Assembly: GCF_026015965.1 (NCBI RefSeq)
Contig: NZ_CP110383.1
Location: 2,172,051 to 2,236,050 of the forward strand
Direction: 5' to 3'
DNA length: 64,000 nt
DNA from: Selenomonas sputigena
Lineage (GTDB): Bacteria; Bacillota; Negativicutes; Selenomonadales; Selenomonadaceae
Shown: piece after piece, positions 7,775-17,544 of the stretch
How positions within the stretch are numbered: position 1 is the stretch's first letter
How the letters are laid out: each line of letters begins with the position of its first letter
Notes under the pieces: model-generated
The model's input: the letters and a program-made list of their open reading frames with translations, nothing else
What the model was told of the DNA's origin: nothing
Database searches by the model: none
Translations under genes and position numbers: made by a program

Positions 7775-9910
7775 ATGAGTACATGGACGAAAAAAGTGAT
7801 GTTTGCGGGGCTGCCGCGCTTCTTGGAGCAGCTGCTTGCCGCGTGTTTTCGCAAGGAGGCGTGGGACGTCTCGCGCCTTTCTGCGAGCGCGGAGGAGCGC
7901 CCGCCCGCAGGCATGAAGACGTATGACTGCGCCTTGGAGAGCGCTGAGGCGGGCATGGTCTTTGCCGTGGAGAATCTCGATCTCCTCATCTATCGTTTGG
8001 AGTGCGATCCCGTGCTGGGAGTGCGACGCCTCGATGCCATGCTGCGCTTTGCCCGCGCCTCGAAGGTACGGCGCGTGTTCCTGCTCTCGGGTGACGAGGT
8101 GTTTGCGCCTGGGACAGAGCCGCTGGAAGACGCAGCGCTCCAGCCGCAGAGCGAAACGGGGGCGCTGCTCGCGCGTTTGGAAGCTATGGGGCTCTCCTGG
8201 CGTGCGCAGGGACTTTCCGTGTCCATCGTGCGCCTTTCTGAGCTTTATGCGCCGGGACAGACTTCAGACGACGGCTTCATCGGGCGCCTCTTCGGCGCGG
8301 CTCTGATGAATCGTCCGCTGCCGCGCTACACTGAGCCGGCCGCCATCTCCTGCGGCTTTCTCGATGCGCGTGACGCAGTCTATGCGATCTATCAGGCGGC
8401 GGCACGCGACTTCAATGGCGCACATCTGCACATCGGCGCACCTGCGGCAACGACGATGGAGGAGCTTTATGCGATCTGCCGCGAGTTCTTCCCGCGCACG
8501 AAGGAGGCGGCACTTCCGCGCGAAACGCAGGGACGCGCTATCTTGAAAAGCGCAATCGCAGAAAAGGAACTCGGCTGGCGTCCCGTGCGTCCTCTCGCGC
8601 AGGGGCTCAAGGAGACGTGGGAGACGATGTGCGCGATGCACGATACGCGCGTCGCGGACGTCCGCGCGATGTCGCGGCGCGCGCGTCTCGCACGCCTCCA
8701 GCAGCGCTTCATCCCCTACGCGGAGAACCTCGCGGGCACGGCTTTGACGGCGGGCGCAGGCGCTTTGCAGGGCGGCACGACGGTGAACGCCATGACGGCG
8801 TTCGACTTCGCCTTCCTCTACATTGGCTGCATGGGACTTCTCTACGGCAAGCAGCAGGCGCTGATCGCGGCGGTGCTCTCGCTTGCGCTGCTCGTGCACA
8901 GCCTTTTGGGGGCAGGCGGCGACCTCGTGGCGATGCTCTACAATCCGCGCGAGTTCCTGCACTTCGTTTCGTACTTCTTCGTCGCAGTGCTGACGGGCTA
9001 CTTCGCCGATCGCGCGAGCTATCAGCAGCTCGCCGACACGCGCATCAAGCGCCGTCTGAAGAATCGCTATTCCTTTTTGGAAAGCCTTTTCAAGGAAAAC
9101 CTCGCCGTGAAAGATCGTCTTTATCGACAGATCGTGAACTCGGACGACAGCATCGGCCGCCTTTACCGCATCATCTCGCGCCTCGATTCCGTCGAGACGG
9201 AGAACCTCTTCACGCAGGCGACCTCGGTCACGGCAGACATCCTCGACGTCGAGGATGTCGTCGTCTACGTCGTCGGCGAGGGCGGCTACTACCTGCGACA
9301 GAAGGTGCGCCTCGGAAGCCGGACGGGTGAGATGCCGCGCTCTTTGCGCGTTGACGATTATCCGTATCTGCAGGAAATGCTCCGGGAGAAGAAGATCTTC
9401 GTCAACCGCGATCTCATCAAGGGGCTGCCCGATCTCGCCGCGCCGATTTCCTACGAAGGGCAAGTGATCGCCGTCCTGCAGATCTATCATCTGGACTTCG
9501 AGCAGTGGAGTCTCTATGAGCAGAACCTCCTCTCCATTACCGCGCGCCTTGTTTCGAGCTCGCTCGGACGCGCCTACGCGTGGGAGCAGGAGACGGCAGG
9601 GCGCAAATACATCGACGAGACGCGCATCCTGCGCATCGAGGAGTTCCAAAAGGTCATCGAGGAGTTTCGCGAGCGCCGCCGCATGCAGGCAGACTATCCT
9701 GTCGCGCTGCTGCCCGTCAACGTCAAGGACGAGAACTACCGAGAGATCGATCACAAGATTGCGAACAGCATTCGCGCCGAAGACTTCATCGGCGCGACGA
9801 CAGACGGCGTTGCCCTCCTTCTGCCCGACGTCGCGGGCAAGACGCTCGACATGGTGCGTAACCGCTTGGAAAAGGCGGGAATTGAAACGGGGGAGAGCCT
9901 TTCGCTATGA
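7775..9910 (+). CDS. pelD: PelD-like c-di-GMP receptor fused to an SDR-like domain
   Basis: This 711-residue inner-membrane protein is the first gene of the Pel operon. Residues about 1-290 resemble an NAD-dependent epimerase/SDR domain (FLLSGDEVFAPG, SIVRLSELYAPG) but lack a clear YxxxK catalytic pair. About 310-420 are four membrane helices. A coiled stretch and a GAF domain follow (to about 610), then a GGDEF fold at the end. In that fold the active-site motif is replaced by TDGVA, while the I-site RxxD is kept as RAED (residues 667-670). GAF plus degenerate GGDEF with an intact I-site defines PelD, which turns on Pel export when c-di-GMP binds. The SDR fusion is absent from Pseudomonas PelD. 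Confidence 0.88.
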   Translation: MSTWTKKVMFAGLPRFLEQLLAACFRKEAWDVSRLSASAEERPPAGMKTYDCALESAEAGMVFAVENLDLLIYRLECDPVLGVRRLDAMLRFARASKVRRVFLLSGDEVFAPGTEPLEDAALQPQSETGALLARLEAMGLSWRAQGLSVSIVRLSELYAPGQTSDDGFIGRLFGAALMNRPLPRYTEPAAISCGFLDARDAVYAIYQAAARDFNGAHLHIGAPAATTMEELYAICREFFPRTKEAALPRETQGRAILKSAIAEKELGWRPVRPLAQGLKETWETMCAMHDTRVADVRAMSRRARLARLQQRFIPYAENLAGTALTAGAGALQGGTTVNAMTAFDFAFLYIGCMGLLYGKQQALIAAVLSLALLVHSLLGAGGDLVAMLYNPREFLHFVSYFFVAVLTGYFADRASYQQLADTRIKRRLKNRYSFLESLFKENLAVKDRLYRQIVNSDDSIGRLYRIISRLDSVETENLFTQATSVTADILDVEDVVVYVVGEGGYYLRQKVRLGSRTGEMPRSLRVDDYPYLQEMLREKKIFVNRDLIKGLPDLAAPISYEGQVIAVLQIYHLDFEQWSLYEQNLLSITARLVSSSLGRAYAWEQETAGRKYIDETRILRIEEFQKVIEEFRERRRMQADYPVALLPVNVKDENYREIDHKIANSIRAEDFIGATTDGVALLLPDVAGKTLDMVRNRLEKAGIETGESLSL

Positions 9911-10812
9911 TCAGCGATTTGTTTGCAGGAACAGGACTCCTGCTTCTCGTATATTTCATATTGGTCGCCGTCTATATGGCGGTCGAAGGAAAGCGCCGAG
10001 GTCGGATCTCAGCGGCAGCCAAGGGCGTCTTTGCCGCCGCTCTGCCCGGTCTCGGGCTTCTTCTGCTGCTCCTTTACGAGCTTTTCGGTCATGCGCTCGG
10101 GCTCATGAAGCGCACGGGGTCGGAGGAAGAGGAGGAGGACTTCAGCATGTCCTTCGGCGATCATGCGTACAGTGCAGACATCGTGCCGCTGCGCGACACT
10201 TTCTTGATGGACGATCCGAAACTCAAGCGCAAGTTCTTCACCGACGCCATCAAGCAGAACGTCGTGGAGCAGCAGGGAATCCTCAACGAGGCCGTGCATG
10301 ACAGCGACCGCGAGATCGCCTACTATGCCGTGTCGATGATGACGGCGCACATGGAGCAGCTCGGCGAGGAGATCTATGCGCTCGAAGAGGCGATCAAGCG
10401 CGGCGTGGATGACGATGCGCTTCTCGACAAGTATGTGGAAAAGGTGCGTGAGTTTCTGCTGCGCCGCTACGGCGACTCCGTGACGCGCGAGCAGCAGCGC
10501 ATGCGCTACATGGAGATGCTGCGCCTCCTCTCGGAGCGCCATCCCGGCCATCCAGCCTACCACGCCGAGCGCATCCGTGCATTGATCCGCGCAAAGCGCC
10601 TGGAGGAGGCGGCAGAAGCCTGCGCCGCATTTCGCGCAAGCCTCCCCGAGGCGGAGCTGCCGCTTCTCCTGACGCTTCAAATACAGCAGGCGGCGCATGA
10701 GCGCGAGGCGATGGAGGAAACGATCGAGTCGCTCAAGCGACTGCCAACGCGCCTGACGAACGAAGCGATGCAGGCGATCCGCTACTGGGAAGGAGGTGCG
10801 GCGCGTGAATAA
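9907..10812 (+). CDS. pelE: PelE-like membrane/TPR protein
   Basis: This 301-residue protein overlaps pelD by 4 bp (ATGA). Two membrane helices fill the first 60 residues. An acidic stretch and a helical region with tetratricopeptide character follow (about 95-290; ERHPGHPAYHAERIRALIRA and similar). In Pel systems PelE is an inner-membrane TPR partner of PelD and PelG. Sequence conservation of PelE is low, so the call leans on position, topology and length. The end overlaps the next gene's ribosome binding site. Confidence 0.75.
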   Translation: MISDLFAGTGLLLLVYFILVAVYMAVEGKRRGRISAAAKGVFAAALPGLGLLLLLLYELFGHALGLMKRTGSEEEEEDFSMSFGDHAYSADIVPLRDTFLMDDPKLKRKFFTDAIKQNVVEQQGILNEAVHDSDREIAYYAVSMMTAHMEQLGEEIYALEEAIKRGVDDDALLDKYVEKVREFLLRRYGDSVTREQQRMRYMEMLRLLSERHPGHPAYHAERIRALIRAKRLEEAAEACAAFRASLPEAELPLLLTLQIQQAAHEREAMEETIESLKRLPTRLTNEAMQAIRYWEGGAARE

Positions 10813-12631
10813 GCGAAGTCTTTGCCTCCTGCTCTTCATCGCGTTCCTTCTGGGCTGCTTCTTCCAATACAGCCGCTTCGACGGCTTTCTTCATCTCGAT
10901 GCTCGGGGAAACCGCACGCTTGCGGATCGCGTCCTGCGGCCGATGCCGCCCGAAGGGGCGGAGATCGCGCGCGAGAAGTTCCTCATCGTCTACGATCCCG
11001 CCGATGTTCTCAGCATGTATGCGCGGCACAATATGGAAAAGATCCTCAAGGAAAAGCGCAAGGACTACGAGAGCCGCACCGTCTACGATACGCGCCCCTT
11101 TGACGGCGCATATCAGGGCGTCGCTCTGGCGACGGGGCGCTTGGACGCGGTGAAGATGCTGCCCGCGCTCTTGGACTATGTGCGCTCGGGCGGCACGCTG
11201 CTCGCTCTGCAAAAGATCGAGCAGACGCCCGAAAATCCTTTGCCGGCTGCCGTCCTGCAAGATTTCGGCATCGCATCCGTAGGCGAGACTGCCGATGTTC
11301 ACGGCATCCATATACGGACGAACTTCCTCGTCGGCGGCAAGGATTTCCGCTTTGGCGAAAATTCGGCGTTTACGACGCAAGTCAATACGGTCGATCTGAC
11401 CAAGGACGCTGCCGTGCAGATCGAAAGCGCCAACGGGGTGCCGCTTCTCTGGGAAAAATCACTGGGGACGGGGCACATTTATGCCTACAACGGCGTTGAG
11501 CGTGACGACAAGACGAACCTCGGCATCTTCACGGCGATGGCGGCGCACTGTGGCGAGGATGCGATCTATCCCGTCGTCGGCGTGAAGATCTTCGTCCTCG
11601 ACGATTTTCCCGCCCCCGTGCCCGAAGGGGATTTCTCGCGCATCTACGACGAACTCGGCGTAGATACGGAGACCTTCTACCGCCAGATCTGGTGGCCGTT
11701 CATCCGCCGTCTGGCACAGGAGGAGGACATCCGCTATACGGGCGCCATCATCGAGACGTACGGCGCACAGGTCAAAGGGCCGTTCCGGCCGCTTGGCGGA
11801 CGCGCGGCGCGTGACGGACTGATCATCTACGGGCGCGAACTTTTGAACATGGGCGGCGAGCTCGGCCTGCACGGCTACAACCATCAGCCGCTCGCCCCTG
11901 CGGGCTATGGACAGCCGCGGCTCAACTATGTGCCGTGGGAAAGTCAGGCGGATATGGAGGAAGCGCTGCGCGAGCTGAGGAACTACGTCAAGTCCGTCTA
12001 TCCCGACTACGACTTCCGCTTCTATGTGCCGCCGTCGAACATCATGAGTCCCGAGGGGAAAGCCGCGATCCGCAAGGTGTTCCCCGAGGTCATCGCCTTC
12101 GGCTCTCTGTTCGACGGGCCGGCGAATGAGCGCGCCTACTATCAGGATTTTGAGCGCAAGGACGGCGTCTTTGAACTGCCGCGCATCAGCTCGGGTCATG
12201 AGGATGACGGGCTCATGCTCTGGCAGGAAATCAGTGCGCTGAACTATATCGGCGTTTTCTCGCATTTCATCCATCCGGACGAATTGTTCTACGAGGAGAG
12301 CGCGAACATGACGTGGCAGGGCATGTCGGAGGGGCTGAAGAGCTTCATGCACAAGATCCGCGTGCGCTATCCGTGGCTGACGGCGGAAACGATTTCGGAC
12401 AGCCTGCCGCTCTTTTCGGATTACTTCGATATGGATTACCGCGTGCGCCGGACAGATGATCGTCTGGAGCTTTATTCGTGGGGCACGGGCGGCGAGCTGC
12501 GCTTCCTGCTGCGCACGGCGAAGGAGATCGAGCGCACGGAAGGCTGCACGGCGGAATTTGCCGATGACGGCGTTTACCTCGTCCGCACGAGTGAGGCGCG
12601 AGCCTGCATCTATTGGAAAGGAGAGAAGTGA
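10805..12631 (+). CDS. PelA-type polysaccharide deacetylase (DUF2194-like)
   Basis: This 608-residue envelope protein has an N-terminal signal anchor (residues 5-22). It is expected to deacetylate the Pel polymer, making it cationic. The first half looks like a glutamine-amidotransferase-like fold (DYVRSGGTLLALQ). The second half has deacetylase marks: LDDF (about residue 264, metal Asp), LHGYNH (HxxxH-like) and FSHFIHPDE. PelA of Pseudomonas joins hydrolase and deacetylase in one protein; here the hydrolase is a separate gene further down. The GTG at 10805 is chosen because AGGAGGT lies 7 nt before it; a GTG at 10796 overlaps that site. Confidence 0.82.
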   Translation: MNKRSLCLLLFIAFLLGCFFQYSRFDGFLHLDARGNRTLADRVLRPMPPEGAEIAREKFLIVYDPADVLSMYARHNMEKILKEKRKDYESRTVYDTRPFDGAYQGVALATGRLDAVKMLPALLDYVRSGGTLLALQKIEQTPENPLPAAVLQDFGIASVGETADVHGIHIRTNFLVGGKDFRFGENSAFTTQVNTVDLTKDAAVQIESANGVPLLWEKSLGTGHIYAYNGVERDDKTNLGIFTAMAAHCGEDAIYPVVGVKIFVLDDFPAPVPEGDFSRIYDELGVDTETFYRQIWWPFIRRLAQEEDIRYTGAIIETYGAQVKGPFRPLGGRAARDGLIIYGRELLNMGGELGLHGYNHQPLAPAGYGQPRLNYVPWESQADMEEALRELRNYVKSVYPDYDFRFYVPPSNIMSPEGKAAIRKVFPEVIAFGSLFDGPANERAYYQDFERKDGVFELPRISSGHEDDGLMLWQEISALNYIGVFSHFIHPDELFYEESANMTWQGMSEGLKSFMHKIRVRYPWLTAETISDSLPLFSDYFDMDYRVRRTDDRLELYSWGTGGELRFLLRTAKEIERTEGCTAEFADDGVYLVRTSEARACIYWKGEK

Positions 12632-14073
12632 TGCGCATCTGTCTGTTGGCGGAAGGTTCTTATCCCTATGTCGTAGGCGGCGTGTCCTCGTGGATTCAGA
12701 TGCTCATGGAGGGTCTGCCCGAGCATGAGTTCGTCGTCTACACCATCGGCGCGGAGATGAAGGATCGCGGCAAGTTCAAGTTCAAGCTGCCCGCGAACTG
12801 CGTCGGCATCGAGGAGGTGTTTCTCGACGAGATCCTCTCCCTGCGCGCTTCCGATATGCTTGAGGGCATCTTGACGTACGACGATTGCCAGACGCTCTAC
12901 GAGCTTGTGCGCGGTGAGCGCGACATCCCGCTCAAGCGGCTGTTGGAAGTCTTCGCCTACGGGCGCTGGAAGTCGCCGCTCGCTGTCTTCATGTCGAGCG
13001 ACTTCTTCGATGTGATCGTGCGCGTCTATCGCGAGCAGTACGAAAATCTGCCGTTCACGGATTTTTTCTGGACGATGCGCTCGATGCTCCTGCCGCTCTT
13101 CTACTTGCTGCAGCAGAAGCTGCCTGAGGCGGACGTCTACCACAGCGTCGCTACGGGCTACTCGGGCGTCATTGGCGGCATGGCGGCGACGCGATACAAG
13201 AAGCCGTACATGATCACGGAGCACGGCGTCTACTCACGCGAGCGCGAGGCGGAAATCTTGAAGAGCGACTGGGCGAAGGCGGACTTCAAGGGCGTGTGGA
13301 TTCGCTACTTCTACTACCTCGCACGCCTTTCGTACCACAGCGCCGATCGCCTCTACACACTCTTCGAGCACAACGGCAAGATCGCTGCTGACCTCGGCTG
13401 CGATCCGGAAAAAATCGAGATCGTGCCGAACGGTGTGCGCATGGAGCGCTTCTCTTCCGTTCCCGAGCTTCTCAATCACAAGGGGCCGATCACGATCGGC
13501 GCAGTCGTGCGCGTCGTGCCCATCAAGGACATCTTGACGCTCCTTCGCGCCTTTGCCATCGTCAAGCGCGAACTGCCCGACGCGCGCCTCGTCGTCATGG
13601 GCGGACTCGAAGAAGATCCCGACTACGTTGCAGTCTGCCATCGCACGGTGCGCATGCTCGGACTTGAAGATGTGACCTTCGCCGGCTCCGTCCCCGTGGC
13701 AGAATATCTGCCGAAGATGGACATCCTCGTCCTGTCGAGCATCAGCGAGGGGCAGCCGCTCGCCGTCTTGGAAGGATTCTCGGCGCACCGCCCCTACGTG
13801 ACGACGGACGTCGGCTGCTGCCGCGAGCTGATCTACGGCGACAGCGGCGACGATCTCGGCACGGCGGGCGCGGTCGTCGCGCCGCTCGACTACGAGGCGA
13901 TGGCGCACGAGATCGTGCGGCTCGCGAAGGACTACGAGCTACGCCGCTCGATGGCGGCCATCGGCTTTGCCCGCACGAAGTCGCGCTACACGCACGAACA
14001 ATTCATTGAGTCGTATCGCAAGGCTTATCAGGACATAGGAAAGGAGGGGGCACATGGCAGGCGTCGGATTTGA
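12631..14073 (+). CDS. pelF: PelF glycosyltransferase (GT4)
   Basis: This 480-residue cytosolic GT-B enzyme should polymerise UDP-GlcNAc/UDP-GalNAc into Pel. It begins MRICLLAEGSYPYVVGGVSSW, typical of PelF. It has the TEHGVYSRERE segment, the IVPNGVRMERF linker and the EGQPLAVLE nucleotide-sugar motif (EX7E type) near residue 375. Its length matches PelF (about 500). The ATG at 12631 overlaps the stop of the preceding gene (TGATG) and follows AGGAGAG; upstream TTG/GTG starts are less well placed. The end overlaps pelG by 20 bp, implying coupled translation. Confidence 0.93.
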   Translation: MRICLLAEGSYPYVVGGVSSWIQMLMEGLPEHEFVVYTIGAEMKDRGKFKFKLPANCVGIEEVFLDEILSLRASDMLEGILTYDDCQTLYELVRGERDIPLKRLLEVFAYGRWKSPLAVFMSSDFFDVIVRVYREQYENLPFTDFFWTMRSMLLPLFYLLQQKLPEADVYHSVATGYSGVIGGMAATRYKKPYMITEHGVYSREREAEILKSDWAKADFKGVWIRYFYYLARLSYHSADRLYTLFEHNGKIAADLGCDPEKIEIVPNGVRMERFSSVPELLNHKGPITIGAVVRVVPIKDILTLLRAFAIVKRELPDARLVVMGGLEEDPDYVAVCHRTVRMLGLEDVTFAGSVPVAEYLPKMDILVLSSISEGQPLAVLEGFSAHRPYVTTDVGCCRELIYGDSGDDLGTAGAVVAPLDYEAMAHEIVRLAKDYELRRSMAAIGFARTKSRYTHEQFIESYRKAYQDIGKEGAHGRRRI

Positions 14074-15526
14074 ACTCAAGCGTCTCTTTCGGGCGCGCAC
14101 GGCGACGGGGCATCTCAAGGCGTACTCGTATTCCGCCATCGTCACGACGGGGCCGTTCGCCCTTTTGACGAGCATGGTGCTGCTGATCCAGACGCTCTTC
14201 CAGCTCCACGGCACGCCGGAGGCGGAATCGGCGGTCTATCTTGGCGCCGTCGTCTATTCCTTCGTGTTTTCCCAGCTGCTCTCATGCGGCTTCATGATCG
14301 TCCTGACGCGCTACCTCGCGGACTGCATCACCGTGCAGCACTACCGCGATGTGACGCCGTCGCTCTTCGGCATGAGCGCGATCCTGCTCGTGCTCGGCGC
14401 TGTCGCCTCCGCGCTCTTCTTCTGGGACAAGCCGCTCGCCTTCGAGCTGAAACTCCTGTCGTACCTCTTCTTTTCGGAACTGCTGCTCGTCTGGACGGCG
14501 AGCGTCTATCTGACGGCGGTCAAGCGCTTCAAGTACCTGATCCTCGGCTACCTTGCGGGCGTCCTTTTAAGCGTTGCGCTCGCGGCGCTCCTCTTGGAGC
14601 TGGCGTGGCTTTCGCCTGCGGCGGCGGCGCTCTTTGCCATGGACGTCGGCATGGGCGCACTCGTCCTCTTCTTCTTCCTCTATGTGACGAGCCGTTTCGG
14701 CTTGCCGAAAGACGGCATGATCTTCGCCTTCCTGCCCTATCTCGGGCGACACGGGCGGCTCTTCATCGGCGCGTTCGGCTACACGCTCGGGCTTTTCCTG
14801 CCGAACATCCTCATCTGGCAGGGGCCTTGGGGCGTGCTCATCGAGGACACGTTCCTCTACGCGCCGCGCTACGACGTCGTCGTCTTCTACGCGCTCCTTT
14901 CCATCCTGCCACTCACGACGATGTTCGTCGTCAAGGTGGAGACGCATTTCTACGAGCGCTACGCGCAGTATTTCACCTCCATCACGCACGGCGGCAACCT
15001 TCAGATGATCGAGGACGCGCGAAAGGATCTGCTCTACGTCATGTGGTTCGAGCTGCGTCAGGCGTTCGAGTTCCAGTTCGTCTTTACGCTCGTCTTTCTG
15101 GCCTTTGGCAACTATGTGCTGTCGTTTGCCGGACTCGATTACAACTCGGTCAACATGTTCAACGTCATGCTCTTCGCAGCCTTCTTCGCGGGCGCTCTGC
15201 AGGTTCTCATGATCATGCTTGAGTACTTCGACTTCCAGAGCGGCGTCTGGCGCATCGGCGCGATTGCGGCGCTCGGGAATCTCGCGCTGGGTCTTTTCTC
15301 TCTCTATCTCGGGGAAAAGAGCTACGGCTTCGGCTTCTTCCTCGCGACGACGCTTGCGCTCGCCTACGGCATCTGGGCATTGATGCGCTTCGCCAAGGGC
15401 ATCAACTACTATGTGTTCTGCGCACAGCCCGTCTTCTATCGGGCGGACGCGGGGATTTTCCAAAAGATCGCATATTGGCTCTACGGAGAGGAGCTTCCCG
15501 ATCTCGAAAGGATGGAAAAAGCATGA
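14054..15526 (+). CDS. pelG: PelG inner-membrane Pel exporter
   Basis: This 490-residue polytopic protein of the MOP/Wzx-like superfamily moves the growing Pel chain across the inner membrane with PelD and PelE. It begins MAGVGFELKRLF, a conserved PelG start, followed by about 12 membrane helices. The segment FVVKVETHFYERYAQYF in the middle is characteristic. The ATG follows AAGGAGG. It overlaps pelF upstream by 20 bp and the outer-membrane gene downstream by 4 bp (ATGA), so the cassette is one operon. Confidence 0.93.
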   Translation: MAGVGFELKRLFRARTATGHLKAYSYSAIVTTGPFALLTSMVLLIQTLFQLHGTPEAESAVYLGAVVYSFVFSQLLSCGFMIVLTRYLADCITVQHYRDVTPSLFGMSAILLVLGAVASALFFWDKPLAFELKLLSYLFFSELLLVWTASVYLTAVKRFKYLILGYLAGVLLSVALAALLLELAWLSPAAAALFAMDVGMGALVLFFFLYVTSRFGLPKDGMIFAFLPYLGRHGRLFIGAFGYTLGLFLPNILIWQGPWGVLIEDTFLYAPRYDVVVFYALLSILPLTTMFVVKVETHFYERYAQYFTSITHGGNLQMIEDARKDLLYVMWFELRQAFEFQFVFTLVFLAFGNYVLSFAGLDYNSVNMFNVMLFAAFFAGALQVLMIMLEYFDFQSGVWRIGAIAALGNLALGLFSLYLGEKSYGFGFFLATTLALAYGIWALMRFAKGINYYVFCAQPVFYRADAGIFQKIAYWLYGEELPDLERMEKA

Positions 15527-17520
15527 GCATACTACAGAAGATGAAACGTCGCAGGGCGCTCGCACTCCTCAAGAGAGCCTGCACCCTGACGCTCGCTCTC
15601 GGCATGACGTCGGGCGCGGCGTCGGCGGCGAGCCACGACGCCCTGCACGATGTCTACGGCTACTTCTCCTACATGATGAACGTCCGAGACGAGATACGAT
15701 CCCACCGCGCGGCTCTCGCGGCGCTCGCCGAAGCACGGGCGGACGTGGAAAGCGCGCGCGCCAACCTCGTCGAGGCGCAGGAAGCGACGCGGGATGCCGC
15801 CGCCAACCTCGCGCTTGCCATCCAAAACCTGCGCGCGGCAGAAGAGCATCTCGCCGCCGTTCGCAAGGCGCTCGCGTCGGCTGAAGAAGCGAGCGCCTTG
15901 CGAACGGAAGAAGCGATCGCGGCACAGAACGCTGAGGCAGACTACGCACCCGAGGTCGAGGCGCAGCGCACGGCACTGGAATCGCTCTACCGCGAGGCGG
16001 ACAGTCTCTCGCGTGCGTCAGATACGACGGGCGGGGAGAATCCCGATCGCGAGAAAGTGGTCACACGCATCCTCGCAGAAGTCGGCTACGAGCAGAACCG
16101 CATCGTCGACGCGCAGCGCATGGTCGAAGAAGCCCTTGCCGCCGAGCGCGGCACGACGCCGGACGCGGCCGGCGCAAAGCTCGCGGCCGTCTCCGCCGAG
16201 GTCGATGCGGCGCAGGCGACGCTCGACGCGATGGAGGCGCAGCTCGATGCGCTGACGGCTCTGCGCGAGCAGGCGGAGGACGCGGAGCGCGACGCGCGCG
16301 AACTCGTCGCCGACTACACGCAGGAAGCCCAAGCGAGCGAAGCCGACCTCGCCGAGAGCCGCAAGCACAAGGCGGAAGCGGAAACGTACGACGCGGAGGC
16401 GAAAGCCTGGGCGCTGCAGGCGGCGGACGAGCAGAAGGCTGCCGAGCATCGGCTCCTCCAGAGCGAGCATGATCTCGCCTATTTCGGCGAAGGCGCGGGC
16501 GCGGAGACGGGTGTCGAGTACTACACATGGCGCGGCGAGAGAGCGGGGCATCAGCTCTATCTGCCGCTTTCGTACTTTTCGCGCACGCACGCGGGCAAGA
16601 CGAAGCTCGACTACGGCATCTCTGCGGGCTACGTCAAATCCCATACGGGATTTGACAGCGGCGTCTCGGGCTTGACGGATACGCAGCTCAGTGTTACGAT
16701 TCACAATGAAAAGCCTCGGACGAGCGTCCATTATGGCCTCTCGGTCAACCTGCCGACGGGCGAGAGCAAGATATACCAGCGTGCTGCCGTACCCGAAGGA
16801 CTCGCACGCTTCACCGACTTCGGTGCGGGCTGGCAGTTCATCCCGAGCGTCGAAGTCACGCACCGCATCAGCGAGCGCGACCGTCTGACGGGGAGGTTCA
16901 GCTATGCCATGCGCGGCGGCTACGACTATTCGAAGGAAGTGCCGAATGCGCATGTATCGCCGGGCAACATCTTCGCGCAGGAAATCGAGTACCTCCATGC
17001 GGGAGATAGGAAATCATATATGGTGCAGTTCTACCACAACGCAACGTCGAGCGCCGTACAAGACGCGGTGGACACAGACAGCCGCACGATCACGGGCAGC
17101 ACGCGCTACCGCGACGGCGACGATTGGGAGCTTCGCTTCTTCTATAACGGGATGATTGCCCCAAAAGATGAACTGCGCTTCTATTCCATCTATGCGCTGA
17201 CTGAGGCGGCCAAGGGCATCGCCTCGCAGGAAGTCGGGCGGCAGTACTACGGCCTCGGCCTGCGCCACCGCGTGTCCGACAAATTGACGTGGCAGATCAT
17301 GGCGCACTATCAGAACGTGAGCACGACCTACGATCCTTTGCGCACAGCGCTCAACACGGGCAGCGGCTTCAAGCGCCGCTCGCTGATCGCAGGTCTTGCG
17401 TGGAAGGCGAGCGAGCGCAAAAATCTCACGTTCCAAGTCGAACGCTATGTGAGAAGCGACGTGGGCGGCGCGGGCTACAACGGCTGGGGCACTGCGCTCT
17501 GGTATCAGCAGTCGTTCTGA
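15523..17520 (+). CDS. Coiled-coil plus beta-barrel outer-membrane protein, candidate Pel export channel
   Basis: This 665-residue protein has a signal peptide (about 1-36, ending ASAAS). A long Ala/Glu/Arg-rich coiled coil follows (about 60-335, full of heptads such as ARANLVEAQEATRDAAANLA). The C-terminal domain (about 345-665) has alternating aromatic strands and ends WYQQSF, a terminal Phe typical of outer-membrane barrels. It occupies the operon place where Gram-negative Pel has PelB (TPR scaffold plus porin). I infer that the coiled coil replaces the TPR scaffold and that the barrel is the export pore. I recognise no named family. The ATG at 15523 overlaps the pelG stop. Confidence 0.7.
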   Translation: MSILQKMKRRRALALLKRACTLTLALGMTSGAASAASHDALHDVYGYFSYMMNVRDEIRSHRAALAALAEARADVESARANLVEAQEATRDAAANLALAIQNLRAAEEHLAAVRKALASAEEASALRTEEAIAAQNAEADYAPEVEAQRTALESLYREADSLSRASDTTGGENPDREKVVTRILAEVGYEQNRIVDAQRMVEEALAAERGTTPDAAGAKLAAVSAEVDAAQATLDAMEAQLDALTALREQAEDAERDARELVADYTQEAQASEADLAESRKHKAEAETYDAEAKAWALQAADEQKAAEHRLLQSEHDLAYFGEGAGAETGVEYYTWRGERAGHQLYLPLSYFSRTHAGKTKLDYGISAGYVKSHTGFDSGVSGLTDTQLSVTIHNEKPRTSVHYGLSVNLPTGESKIYQRAAVPEGLARFTDFGAGWQFIPSVEVTHRISERDRLTGRFSYAMRGGYDYSKEVPNAHVSPGNIFAQEIEYLHAGDRKSYMVQFYHNATSSAVQDAVDTDSRTITGSTRYRDGDDWELRFFYNGMIAPKDELRFYSIYALTEAAKGIASQEVGRQYYGLGLRHRVSDKLTWQIMAHYQNVSTTYDPLRTALNTGSGFKRRSLIAGLAWKASERKNLTFQVERYVRSDVGGAGYNGWGTALWYQQSF

Positions 17521-17544
17521 TTTTGTCATCGCGAAGGAGTGTGT

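Noticed and set aside
8264-9754. Long minus-strand ORF opposite pelD
   Set aside because: An antisense shadow of high-GC coding DNA; no domain recognised.
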